From Phenylobacterium deserti (lineage in GTDB: Bacteria > Pseudomonadota > Alphaproteobacteria > Caulobacterales > Caulobacteraceae), in the NCBI GenBank assembly GCA_943332615.1, contig CALQQB010000017.1:1-64000 (forward strand): a stretch of DNA of 64,000 nt, read 5' to 3'. Under the pieces are notes generated by a model, which was given only the letters and a program-made list of their open reading frames with translations, did no database searches and was not told the origin of the DNA. Below are positions 48,675-57,330 of this stretch, in pieces; positions within the stretch are counted from its first letter, which is position 1; every line of letters starts with the position of its first letter. The position numbers were made by a program, and so were the translations under genes.

Positions 48675-50501
48675 ATGAACGCTCACCGCCGCCACGTACT
48701 GCTTGCTGGGGCCGCGTTCGGCATCGCCTCAGCCACGCCACTTGCCGCCCTCGCCCAGGCCAAGGCTGTGACCGATCCGCGGCTCGCCGCCCTGCTGGAT
48801 GCTTTTGTCGAGGAGATTCTTGTCCTTGACCCTGAGACCGCCACGTCCATCGGCCTCGACAAGGGCGCGCGCTCAGGGCTGAAGAGCCGACTCAACGACC
48901 GTTCCACTGCGGGCCGTGAGGGTCAGGTCGCGGCGTACGCGGACCGGGCCAAACGCCTGCGAACCCTTCCACGCGCCAGCCTGTCGGGCCGCGACCTCAC
49001 GACCTACGACACGGTGCTCTACGCGATGGACCTGGGAAGCGAGGGCGGCCGGTTCGCCTATGGCCGCGACGTGGCCAACCCCTACGTCGTCAGTCAGCAG
49101 GACGGGACGGCGGCCAACACCGGCGAGTTCCTGAACGCCCAGCACCTGATCGACACCAAGGCCGACTGCGACGCCTATCTCGCGCGCCTGGAGCAGTTTG
49201 CGACGGCGCTGGACCAGGAGAGCGCGCGCATGGCCGACGCCGCATCCCGGGGCGTGGTCCCGCCGGACTTCCTGCTGGCCAAGGCGCTGACCCAGCTTAC
49301 CGAGCTGCGCGGGATGGACGCGGCGGCGACCCGCCTGGTCGGCTCGCTTGACGAGCGGGCCCGGGCCAAGGGGTTGGGCGCCTACGCCGGGGCGGCGACC
49401 GCCATCGTCGCCGGCAAGATCCAGCCCGCCCTCGATCGCCAGATCACGGCCGTCCGGGCGCTGCAGGCCAAGGCCACGCATGACGCCGGCTGCTGGAAGT
49501 TCCCGGATGGGGGCGACTACTATCGTTGGGCGCTCAAGTGCGGCACCACGACCAACCGCACGCCCGCCGACATCCACCAGATGGGCCTGGACCAGGGCGC
49601 CGCCATCGACGCCGACATGGACGCGATCCTGAAGGGGCAGGGCTATACCCGGGGGACCGTCGGCGAGCGGATGAGCGCGCTCACCCGCGACCCACGCTTC
49701 CTCTATCCCAACACCGAGCAGGGCAAGGCCGACCTGATTGCCTATTTGAACGGCCGGATCGCGGCGATCCGGCCCTATTTGCCGAAGATCTCGAGGCTCG
49801 GAATGGCCGCGCCGGTGCAGGTGAAAGCCGTGCCCCGGGAGATCGAGGTGGGCGCCGGCCTGGGCTACATGAACTTCGCCGCCATCGATGGGTCGCGCCC
49901 GGCGATCTACTACGTCAACCTGCACGACATGGGGAACTGGCCCCGCTACACCCTGTCCAGCCTGACCATGCACGAGGCGCTGCCGGGGCACGCGTGGCAG
50001 GGCGCCTACCTGGCCGAACGCCACGGTGAGGTCCACACCATCTCGTCCCTGGTGAACTTCAACGCCTTCATTGAGGGTTGGGCGCTCTACGCGGAGCAAC
50101 TGGCCGATGAAGCCGGGCTCTACAAGGACGATCCCCTGGGCCGCCTGGGGTACTGGCAGGCGCTCCGCTTCCGGGCCGCGCGGCTGGTGGTCGACACCGG
50201 CCTGCACGACAAGCGCTGGACCCGCGAGGCGGCGATCGACTGGATGACCGCCGCCACGGGCCGCTCCACCGCGGCGATCACCAGCGAGGTGGACCGGTAC
50301 TGCGCCGGCCCGGGCCAGGCCTGCGGCTACAAGGTCGGCCACACTGAGATCGTCCGCCTGCGCCAGAAGGCCAAGGTGGCGCTCGGCCCGAAGTTCGATC
50401 TGCGCGACTTCGACGACGCGGTAGTCACGACCGGCGGGACGCCGCTGTCGGTGCTGGAGAGCGTCATTGACCGCTATGTTGCGGGCGCGAATGGGACCTA
50501 G
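48675..50501 (+). CDS. DUF885 family exported metallo-hydrolase
   Basis: 608 aa from the ATG at 48675; the signal MNAHRRHVLLAGAAFGIASATPLAALAQA has twin arginines. The DUF885 zinc region is TMHEALPGHAWQ (HExxxGH), followed by INSF-type sequence FNAFIEGWALYAEQLADE. These proteins are related to M32 carboxypeptidases and are predicted exported peptidases or esterases. It is divergent from the helicase gene and overlaps the convergent cytidine deaminase gene by 4 bp. Substrate unknown. Confidence 0.87.
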   Translation: MNAHRRHVLLAGAAFGIASATPLAALAQAKAVTDPRLAALLDAFVEEILVLDPETATSIGLDKGARSGLKSRLNDRSTAGREGQVAAYADRAKRLRTLPRASLSGRDLTTYDTVLYAMDLGSEGGRFAYGRDVANPYVVSQQDGTAANTGEFLNAQHLIDTKADCDAYLARLEQFATALDQESARMADAASRGVVPPDFLLAKALTQLTELRGMDAAATRLVGSLDERARAKGLGAYAGAATAIVAGKIQPALDRQITAVRALQAKATHDAGCWKFPDGGDYYRWALKCGTTTNRTPADIHQMGLDQGAAIDADMDAILKGQGYTRGTVGERMSALTRDPRFLYPNTEQGKADLIAYLNGRIAAIRPYLPKISRLGMAAPVQVKAVPREIEVGAGLGYMNFAAIDGSRPAIYYVNLHDMGNWPRYTLSSLTMHEALPGHAWQGAYLAERHGEVHTISSLVNFNAFIEGWALYAEQLADEAGLYKDDPLGRLGYWQALRFRAARLVVDTGLHDKRWTREAAIDWMTAATGRSTAAITSEVDRYCAGPGQACGYKVGHTEIVRLRQKAKVALGPKFDLRDFDDAVVTTGGTPLSVLESVIDRYVAGANGT

Positions 50502-50905
50502 GAGGCGCGCGGGCTCAGCCTGAACCCCAGCGGCAGCAGCGCCTCGATAGTGTGGCGCTCCGTCGCGCCGTCGGGGCCGAGGCTCACCACCTCGCAGCCT
50601 GGCGCCGAGAATTCCCAGATCTTCTGCCGGCAGCCGCCGCAGGGCCAGATGCGGCCCGGCAGGTTGGAGGTCACCCAGACGCGGTGGAGCGCCTTCTCGC
50701 CCCCTGTCACCGCCGCGGAGATGGCGCTGGCCTCGGCGCAGACGCCTTCCGGATAGGCCGCATTCTCGACATTGACGCCGTAGTGGACGGCCCCGTCGGC
50801 GCCTTTAACTGCGGCGGCGACATGCACGCCGGAGTGGGGCGCGTGAGCGTTAGCGAGCAGTCGGCTGAGTTCGGCGGCAATGGCCGATGGGACAGAAGCG
50901 GGCAT
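50498..50905 (-). CDS. cdd: Cytidine deaminase
   Basis: 135 aa from the ATG at 50905 (a GTG 33 nt earlier is possible). Zinc site: Cys56-Ala-Glu58 (CAE, Glu as proton shuttle), Cys89 and Cys92 in PCGGCRQ. VNVENAAYPEGVCAEASA is the substrate-binding stretch of the small tetrameric cytidine deaminases, which convert cytidine and deoxycytidine to uridine forms in pyrimidine salvage. Convergent with the DUF885 gene. Confidence 0.92.
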   Translation of the reverse strand: MPASVPSAIAAELSRLLANAHAPHSGVHVAAAVKGADGAVHYGVNVENAAYPEGVCAEASAISAAVTGGEKALHRVWVTSNLPGRIWPCGGCRQKIWEFSAPGCEVVSLGPDGATERHTIEALLPLGFRLSPRAS

Positions 50906-50986
50906 GATCGGAAAGGGTCCCGGAGTCGAGGCAGGCACGATCGAGACTAAGGTTGCGTCCGGAAATGTCCAACGTCGTCCGGTTGT

Positions 50987-52255
50987 CTAGAAAAGGCTCG
51001 CGAAGAAGATGACCGTGGCGACCGCCATCACCGTGGTCGCGCCCCAGCCGAGTAAGGTGGCGCCCCGGCCCAGGGTCAGCCGTCCCATGGCCAGGGGATT
51101 GCGGACGATCAGCATCATCGCCGCCATCAACGGTGCGGCCAGCACACCGTTGACGACCGCCGCCCAGTAGAGCGCCCGTGCCGGATCCAGCCCGATGAAG
51201 TTCAGCGCCGCGCCAAACAGGGTGGTCACCGCGATGGTGGCGTAGAACAGGCGCGCCCGGAGCGGCTTGGCGTCCAGGCTGCCGGCCACGCCGACCATCT
51301 CGGTCACCGCATAGGCCGCCGACCCCGCAAGGACCGGCACCGCCAGCAACCCGGTTCCGATGATGCCCACGGCGAACAGGGCGAAGGCGAAGGGCCCGGC
51401 GATCGGGCGCAGGGCCTCGGCCGCCTGGGCCGAGGTGGCGATGTCGGTGATCCCGTGGGCGTTCAGGGTCGCGGCCGTGGCGAACACGATGGCCAGCGAA
51501 ACGATGGAGCTGAACGCCATGCCCACCAGGGTGTCGAACCGGATGCGCTTCAGCTCCGGCCCGGCCTCGCGCGGGGTGATGCACAGCGGCTTGGCGTGAT
51601 GTCGATGCTGTTCCTCGATCTCCTGGCCCGCCTGCCAGAAAAAGAGATAGGGGCTAATGGTAGTTCCGAGGATGGCGACCACCGCCGTCGCATAGGCGCC
51701 GGTCCACTGGATCTCCGGCGCAATGAGGGCCCTGAGCGCCCGTCCCCAAGGCACGTCGGCCACCATCACCACGGCGACATAGGAGAACAGCGACAGGGTC
51801 GTCCATTTCAGCACGGCGGAGTAGCGCGCGTAGTTCAACGCCACCTCGATCACCACGCAGAAGACGCCGAACAACAGCGTGTAGAGGGCCGCCGAGCCGC
51901 CCAGCAGCAGCTGCAGCGCCGCGCCCATGGCGCCCAGGTCCGCGCCAAGGTTGATGATGTTGGCCACCAGCAGCAACAGGACGACGGTCCACAGCACTGG
52001 CCGCGGATAGTGCCGGCGCAGGTTTCGCGCGATGCCGGCGCCGGTCACCCGTCCGATCTGGGCGGCGACCTCCTGGATCACCACCATCAGCGGGAAGCTG
52101 AACACGAAGGTCCAGGCCAGGCCATACCCGAACTCGGCGCCCACCTGGCTATGGGTGCCAATGCCGCTGGGATCGTCATCCGCCGCCCCGGTGACGAGGC
52201 CGGGCCCCAATTGGCCTAGCAGGCGGCGGACCGGGGACGGAGGCGGTGACGTCAT
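50987..52255 (-). CDS. Nramp-related divalent metal transporter, non-canonical metal site
   Basis: 422 aa, from MTSPPPSPVRRLLGQLGPGL, with about 10-11 hydrophobic membrane spans. It is an Nramp relative, but the first-helix signature DPGN reads DPSG (28-31) in GAADDDPSGIGTHSQ, and the sixth-helix MPHN position reads ISPY (200-203). Loss of the Asn and Met ligands means classical Mn/Fe coordination is unlikely; a subfamily with other cation selectivity, perhaps magnesium-like Nramp relatives, is possible. It is 81 bp downstream of the cytidine deaminase gene in gene order but transcribed on its own from the SMP-30 side. Confidence 0.85.
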   Translation of the reverse strand: MTSPPPSPVRRLLGQLGPGLVTGAADDDPSGIGTHSQVGAEFGYGLAWTFVFSFPLMVVIQEVAAQIGRVTGAGIARNLRRHYPRPVLWTVVLLLLVANIINLGADLGAMGAALQLLLGGSAALYTLLFGVFCVVIEVALNYARYSAVLKWTTLSLFSYVAVVMVADVPWGRALRALIAPEIQWTGAYATAVVAILGTTISPYLFFWQAGQEIEEQHRHHAKPLCITPREAGPELKRIRFDTLVGMAFSSIVSLAIVFATAATLNAHGITDIATSAQAAEALRPIAGPFAFALFAVGIIGTGLLAVPVLAGSAAYAVTEMVGVAGSLDAKPLRARLFYATIAVTTLFGAALNFIGLDPARALYWAAVVNGVLAAPLMAAMMLIVRNPLAMGRLTLGRGATLLGWGATTVMAVATVIFFASLF

Positions 52256-52317
52256 GGCCGTCGTATAGCGCCTGGCGTCGGGCACGCCTTTGCGTTTTGG
52301 CAAGCGCACCCGAGCCT

Positions 52318-53196
52318 TCAGGGCCGTCCTGCGCTCGGCGCCTCCACGGTGGCCACGAGCAGCTTTCCGGTCGCTTGCGCGGCCGCCACATGGGCGATCG
52401 ACGACGCGGCCGTCAGCATGAACAGGGTCTTCCCGTCGTCGCCGCCCAGCATGCAGGCGTAACAGGGCTGGCCGGTGTCGATCACCTCCAGGACTTCGCC
52501 GCCGGCCGCGAACCGCACGCACTCCGGGGCGATCGGATTGGCGATCCAGATTGCGCCCTCGGCGTCCAGGCAGATCCCATCCGGCACGCGCGGCGCGGTC
52601 GAGGCCCAGACGCGGCGGTTCGACAGGGCGCCGCCCGGGCCGATGTCGAAGGCGGTGAGCATCGCGCTGAGCGTTTCGCCCAGGATCAGCGTTTTGCCCT
52701 CGGGGGTGATCACCGGGCCGTTGGGGAAGTGCATGCCCTCCGCCGCGATCCGGGCCTGGCCGTCCGGTGCCACGTAGGCGAGCTTGGCGGTCGGGTGGTC
52801 GGCCAGCACGCTCTCGACGCCGCGCGCCTCCATCTCAGCGTCCAGGTCGAACCCGAAGTTGCCGACGTAGGCCCCGCCATGGGCGTCCACCACCATGTCG
52901 TTGCAGTGGAAGTCGGCGATGTGGCCGAGGTCGGCGTGGACGCTCATCGTCCCGTCCAGCGCGCGGCGCAGCACCTGGCGTTTCGTCATCGAGACGATCA
53001 GCATCGACCCGTCCGGCATCCAGCCCAGCCCCGAAGGCCGGTCGTCGATGGCGAACTCGATCCGCACGTCGCCGGCCAGCGACACCGACTTCACCGCAGC
53101 GGCGTAGAAGTCGCTGAACCACAGCCGGCCCTCATGCCAGCGCGGCCCCTCGCCGAAATAGATGCCCTCCGTGAGGACCCTGGTCGCCCGTCCCAT
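52318..53196 (-). CDS. SMP-30/gluconolactonase family protein
   Basis: 292 aa from MGRATRVLTEGIYFGEGPRWHEGRLWFSDF, the blade containing the conserved Glu metal ligand (GEGPRWH). Further blades show RPSGLGWMPDGSMLIV, FHCNDMVVDAHGGAYVGNFGFD (Asn and Asp ligands), FPNGPVITPEGKTLI and VPDGICLDAEGAIWIANP. The family consists of metal-dependent lactonases on a six-blade propeller. No signal peptide. It is 62 bp upstream of the Nramp-related gene on the same strand. Confidence 0.9.
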   Translation of the reverse strand: MGRATRVLTEGIYFGEGPRWHEGRLWFSDFYAAAVKSVSLAGDVRIEFAIDDRPSGLGWMPDGSMLIVSMTKRQVLRRALDGTMSVHADLGHIADFHCNDMVVDAHGGAYVGNFGFDLDAEMEARGVESVLADHPTAKLAYVAPDGQARIAAEGMHFPNGPVITPEGKTLILGETLSAMLTAFDIGPGGALSNRRVWASTAPRVPDGICLDAEGAIWIANPIAPECVRFAAGGEVLEVIDTGQPCYACMLGGDDGKTLFMLTAASSIAHVAAAQATGKLLVATVEAPSAGRP

Positions 53197-53208
53197 CCGT
53201 TGCCGTCC

Positions 53209-53248
53209 CCAAAAGTGAAAGCGCGCGCCGGTTGGATCCGGCGCGCGC
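53209..53248 (-). terminator. Strong intrinsic terminator of the PEP-CTERM gene
   Basis: On the minus strand GCGCGCGCCGG pairs perfectly with CCGGCGCGCGC across a 6-nt loop (53221-53248), followed by a T-rich tail TTTCACTTTT. It lies between the PEP-CTERM gene and the SMP-30 gene, both leftward. Confidence 0.75.
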
Positions 53249-53287
53249 AACCTTAGGAACCGGGATCGGGGCCCGGCAAGTGTTCCG

Positions 53288-54025
53288 TCAGACGGTCAGG
53301 CTGCGCCGTCGGCGCAAAGCCCCGCCGGCCAGACCAAATCCCAGGATCATCAGGCCCCAGGTGGCAGGTTCCGGGACGCCGCCGGGCGCAAGTGCGAAGC
53401 TGAGCGGCCTGTCATCCAGGAACAGCGAGAAGGACGCCCACGGATCGGTGTGGCCCTCGAAGCTGAAGCCCGCGCCAAAGCCGAAGCCCGGAGGGTCCGG
53501 TTGTGGATTGAAGCTGCCCCAGGTGGCGCGGTCGACGACGCCTGGACCGAACGAGATCAGACCTCTGAAGGCGTGGCCGTCGAGGCGGGTGTCAAAGCTG
53601 GTGTGGCTGAAGCCGCCCCGCTCGGTCACAATGGGCGCGGCTGGCAGGTCGATCGCGCCGTCGCCGTGTCCCAGGATCCGGAAGTGGAAGGACCATGCGC
53701 CCTCCAGGCCCGCGTTGTTGAGCACCGGGTTGAACTCATTCGTCAGGTCCAGGAACGTGGGCATCACGGCGGGCAGCAGCTCACCCGGCGTGCCCGGGGG
53801 GTCAGGCTGCGGGTTGAACCCGACCAGGATGCCGGGATTGAGGTCACCCCCGCCGCGGCTGACCAGCTTGAAGCCATCCAGTCCGCCCGGAAACCGGTAG
53901 TTCGGGCGGACCGATCCGTCGCCCGCGGCCGCCGGGGCCGCGGCGCCGAAGGCCAACAGGGCCGCGCTCAGAGCGAAAGTGGCGAGGCGTGCGGGCCTCG
54001 CATCAGAGGAAAACCAACCCAACAT
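53288..54025 (-). CDS. PEP-CTERM anchored exported protein with FNPQPDPPG repeats
   Basis: 245 aa. A hydrophobic signal (about 12-34, ending AAAG) starts the protein. At the C-terminus VPEPATWGLMILGFGLAGGALRRRR is the PEP-CTERM sorting signal, a PEP motif, a membrane helix and an Arg cluster, so it is processed by an exosortase and linked to exopolysaccharide. No exosortase gene is in the window. The nine-residue FNPQPDPPG occurs twice (70-78 and 172-180), each followed by Gly-rich sequence. The mature domain is otherwise unrecognised. It ends with its own terminator and starts 108 bp from the CHAT gene. Confidence 0.85.
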   Translation of the reverse strand: MLGWFSSDARPARLATFALSAALLAFGAAAPAAAGDGSVRPNYRFPGGLDGFKLVSRGGGDLNPGILVGFNPQPDPPGTPGELLPAVMPTFLDLTNEFNPVLNNAGLEGAWSFHFRILGHGDGAIDLPAAPIVTERGGFSHTSFDTRLDGHAFRGLISFGPGVVDRATWGSFNPQPDPPGFGFGAGFSFEGHTDPWASFSLFLDDRPLSFALAPGGVPEPATWGLMILGFGLAGGALRRRRSLTV

Positions 54026-54133
54026 ACGTGAACTCCATGGCTAGACCATGCGCAGAACAGGGACCCGAGGCTTAGCCATAACACGGGGACAGGCGCTCAG
54101 GCGGGTAAATTCGCCGCCGCCGCCGCCGCCATG

Positions 54134-57100
54134 TCAGTCGGCGTAGGCGATGTTGGAAAAGGCGGCCCAGGCCGAGGGATGCGCCCATTCGGGCTTCCAG
54201 TCTGGCAGTCGCGAACCGTCCGCCCGCCGGCCGGTGCGGACGGCTCTCATGGCGTGCTGCAGGGCCCTGGCGCGGCTGGTTCCCCGGCCGGCCTGCCGCT
54301 CGCGCAGGGTCTCCACCGTCAGCGCGGCCGTCGAGGTGTCCCAGACCCGCCAGTGGCTGGCCAGCAGGGCCTTGGCCCCGGCATAGAGGAATGCGCGCGA
54401 CAGGCTGGACAGGCTGTCGAGGCTGTCCTGGCCCTCGATCGAGGCGGTGTTGCAGGCCGACAGGATCACCCAGTCGGCGGTCAGGTTCAGCGAGGCGGCC
54501 TCCGAGGCGGTGAGCACGCCATCGTTGTCGCGACTCGGCGTGGCGGGCGGGGTCATGACCAGACCCGGCTCGTCGATGGACGCCTCTGCGGAGGGCAGAA
54601 TGCCGTGGGTGGCGATGGCGATCACCCGCGCCGTGCGCAGGGCCGGAGCAGCGCGAAACCTGGCCTCGGTAAAGGCGTCGCCCAGGGTCAGTTCCGTGTC
54701 GGCAACACCGAACATCCGAGCCATGGCGTTCAATTCGATCCGCGTGCCTGGCAGTGACGGCAGGCGGGAAAGCTGCTTGGAGTCGGCGAGCAGGTCGCCC
54801 GTCGATCCGACGGCGCGGAAGAATCCCTCCGAACCGACGCGACGGGACACGGCCACGGTTGGGCGCAGGGCCACGATCTGGCGGCCCGTGCCTCGGTCCA
54901 CGGCCTGTGGCGGGCCCAGATGCGGATCGCCGAAGCCCTCGAACGGCTTCGGGCCGCCGCCTGGGCTGTCGCCCAGCGCCCGAAGCCTAAGGGCCGAGGC
55001 GCTTGGCAGCACCGTCAGGGCATAGCGGTCGCTCATCCAGCCTGCGCCCTTGAGGACACCAGGATCGGCGAAGTCGGCCCCCTTCCGAGGCGGCCGGGTG
55101 ACCAGCAGGCCCAGCGGCAGGTTGGCGAGGTTGCTGGTGGTGGTGACGAAGAGGCTGTCGCTGCCCTGAAATGCGTTTTCGACGGGCGCGATGAGTTCCG
55201 TATAGAGCAGGTGGGCGACCGCCACGTCGAAGCGGGCATAGCCCTTGCGCTCCCACGGGCTGGCCGGGACGGCGTAGATTCCGGAAACCTGTTGCGCCGT
55301 GCAGGTGTCGGTGTCGGCGTAGCACCGGAGCATCGCCATCTGCTCAGCGACCTTGGCGAACGGGACGGCGACCTGGGTCCAGGCGAAGCGGTCATGGGTC
55401 ACAGCCAGGCTGTAGACGGTATTTCCCTGGGCCAGCAGCAGGATCAGCCCCTGACCCCTGCCCAGCAGCGCCTGCGTTTCGGCGAGCGGGATGGCCGTGG
55501 CGGCGGTCAGGGCCCGGTAGCTGGGGAAGGCGGTGTCCAGGGTCTGCGAGGCCGCGGCGAGCATCGCCAGGTTGGCGTCCTGCTCGGCCCGTAGCTCCGA
55601 CAACCGAATGGCGGCGCCCTTGCCGAGCGCGGCCAGAACGTCCTTGTCCAGCGCCCGAGCGCGGCTGGTCAGGTCCTGTTCGGCCCGGACGGCGTGGGCC
55701 AGGGCATCGTCGCCGGCGGCGATGCGGGCGCTGGCCATGGCCATGGCGCGGCCGGCAGAGGAGTTGAGGAGGCCCTGCCCAAGGCGGAAACTCTCTGCGC
55801 CCAGCGCCGCGCGCCGCTTTGGATCGGCCTGGCCGACCTGCCAGGCGATATCGAGGTAGGTCCCGAACGCCGCGACGCTGTCGTTGTTTCCGATCGTGTC
55901 GGCGCGTCCGGCGGAGACGGCCAGGTTCAGGTCGCGATTGTGTTCGGAAGCGCGTGCCGCCGCATCGATCGCCGCCAGGGCCGGGTCCAGGTCCCCGCGC
56001 GCGGCAAGCGCCATGGCGAGCCAGCGCTTCGAGCGCAGCGACTCCGGTTGGTTGGGGCCGAAGGCGGCCTGGTAGTTGTCCGCGGCCGTCCGGAGTTCCG
56101 CCTGCGCCTCGTCCAACCGCTTCTGATCCAGCAGCAACTGGCCCAGGAACATGTGGCCCGCCGCCGTCTGCCAGTTTGTGGCGCCGGCCGTACGGCTCCA
56201 GATCGCGATGGCGTTGCGATACAGGGCCTCGGCCTCATCGAGGCGGCCCAGCTTCACCAGGACGAAGGCCAGGTTGTTGGAGCTGAGCGCCGCGGTCGCG
56301 GGCGGGCCGGGCGCCCGCAGTCGGGCCTCCAGCGCCTTTCGCAATGGCGCCTCGGCCTCGGCGTAGCGGCCCAGTGCGATCAGTACGATGCCCATGGTGT
56401 TGTAGGCGCTCAAGGTGGAGGGGTGCGCTTCGCCCAACCGGGCCCGACGGATGTCCAGCGACTTGCGAAGTAGGGGCTCGGCCTCCGAGTTGCGCCCCAT
56501 GGACTCAAGGTTTAGGGCCAGTTCTGTGTAGCTGTTTGCGGTCTCGGGATGGTCGTCGCCCAAGGCTTCCCGCATCCCGAGCAGGCCGAGCCGGTGATAT
56601 TCCGCAGCTTCAGCGAAGCGACCCTGCTCCCTGAGGTTCGAGCCGAGGGTACTGGCCGACCGGGCCGTGTCTGTGTGTCGGTCTCCCTTGGTGGCGCGAT
56701 TGATCGCCAGCGCCTGGCGCAGGAACGCTTCCGCTTCCGGGTAGCGCCCCTGGCGATGCAGAAGCACGCCAATGTTCGCAGCCGAATCGGCCACATCGGC
56801 ATCGTTCTCGCCGAAAGCCGCCACCCGCGCCTCCAGGGCGCGCCGGAGGAACGGCTCGGCCTCGGCCCGCCTGTCCCACTTGTCCAGGTTGGCCCCGATG
56901 TCGCTGAGGGCCATCAGGGTGTCGCGGTCGCGCTCGCCCAGGAGAGCGGCCCGCAACTCATAGGCCTGGCGGTAGAGCTGGTCGGCCTCCGCATACCGCG
57001 CCAGATCGTTCAGGCTCGAGGCGAGTTCGTAGGTGCGCGTCGCCGTCCGTATGTCCCGCTCGCCCCACTGTCGAATGGCCTCGGCCAGGGCCTGACGGAA

Positions 57101-57289
57101 GAGCGGTTCGGCCTCCTTGTAACGGCCCTGCTGGGTCAGTCTTGTGGCCTCGGCCACCAGCGCGTCCAGGGCGGGCGCAGCGGGCCCGGCGGCGGGCTTG
57201 GCCGGCGGCGCGGCGTGGGCGCCGGTCGCCGACACCATCAGGGCCCAGGCGAGCGCTAACCCAAGTGACCCCGTTCTTATATTGGCCAT
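54134..57289 (-). CDS. TPR protein with C-terminal CHAT (caspase-like) domain
   Basis: 1051 aa. A Sec signal (MANIRTGSLGLALAWALMVSATGAHA) is followed by some ten tetratricopeptide repeats of the kinesin-light-chain type (for example YAEADQLYRQAYELRAALLGE, YPEAEAFLRQALAINRATKGD). The C-terminal CHAT domain has the catalytic His895 in ATHG and Cys946 in LSACNTAS, ending with FLYAGAKALLASHWRVWDTSTA. CHAT domains are caspase-like cysteine peptidases in bacterial signalling or defence; an exported TPR-CHAT points to a periplasmic role. It lies 41 bp after the ABC export operon on the same strand and may be co-expressed. Confidence 0.9.
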   Translation of the reverse strand: MANIRTGSLGLALAWALMVSATGAHAAPPAKPAAGPAAPALDALVAEATRLTQQGRYKEAEPLFRQALAEAIRQWGERDIRTATRTYELASSLNDLARYAEADQLYRQAYELRAALLGERDRDTLMALSDIGANLDKWDRRAEAEPFLRRALEARVAAFGENDADVADSAANIGVLLHRQGRYPEAEAFLRQALAINRATKGDRHTDTARSASTLGSNLREQGRFAEAAEYHRLGLLGMREALGDDHPETANSYTELALNLESMGRNSEAEPLLRKSLDIRRARLGEAHPSTLSAYNTMGIVLIALGRYAEAEAPLRKALEARLRAPGPPATAALSSNNLAFVLVKLGRLDEAEALYRNAIAIWSRTAGATNWQTAAGHMFLGQLLLDQKRLDEAQAELRTAADNYQAAFGPNQPESLRSKRWLAMALAARGDLDPALAAIDAAARASEHNRDLNLAVSAGRADTIGNNDSVAAFGTYLDIAWQVGQADPKRRAALGAESFRLGQGLLNSSAGRAMAMASARIAAGDDALAHAVRAEQDLTSRARALDKDVLAALGKGAAIRLSELRAEQDANLAMLAAASQTLDTAFPSYRALTAATAIPLAETQALLGRGQGLILLLAQGNTVYSLAVTHDRFAWTQVAVPFAKVAEQMAMLRCYADTDTCTAQQVSGIYAVPASPWERKGYARFDVAVAHLLYTELIAPVENAFQGSDSLFVTTTSNLANLPLGLLVTRPPRKGADFADPGVLKGAGWMSDRYALTVLPSASALRLRALGDSPGGGPKPFEGFGDPHLGPPQAVDRGTGRQIVALRPTVAVSRRVGSEGFFRAVGSTGDLLADSKQLSRLPSLPGTRIELNAMARMFGVADTELTLGDAFTEARFRAAPALRTARVIAIATHGILPSAEASIDEPGLVMTPPATPSRDNDGVLTASEAASLNLTADWVILSACNTASIEGQDSLDSLSSLSRAFLYAGAKALLASHWRVWDTSTAALTVETLRERQAGRGTSRARALQHAMRAVRTGRRADGSRLPDWKPEWAHPSAWAAFSNIAYAD

Positions 57290-57330
57290 GGCTTCTGTCC
57301 CTTCCGGCCAGCACAACAGGGACGGGCGCG

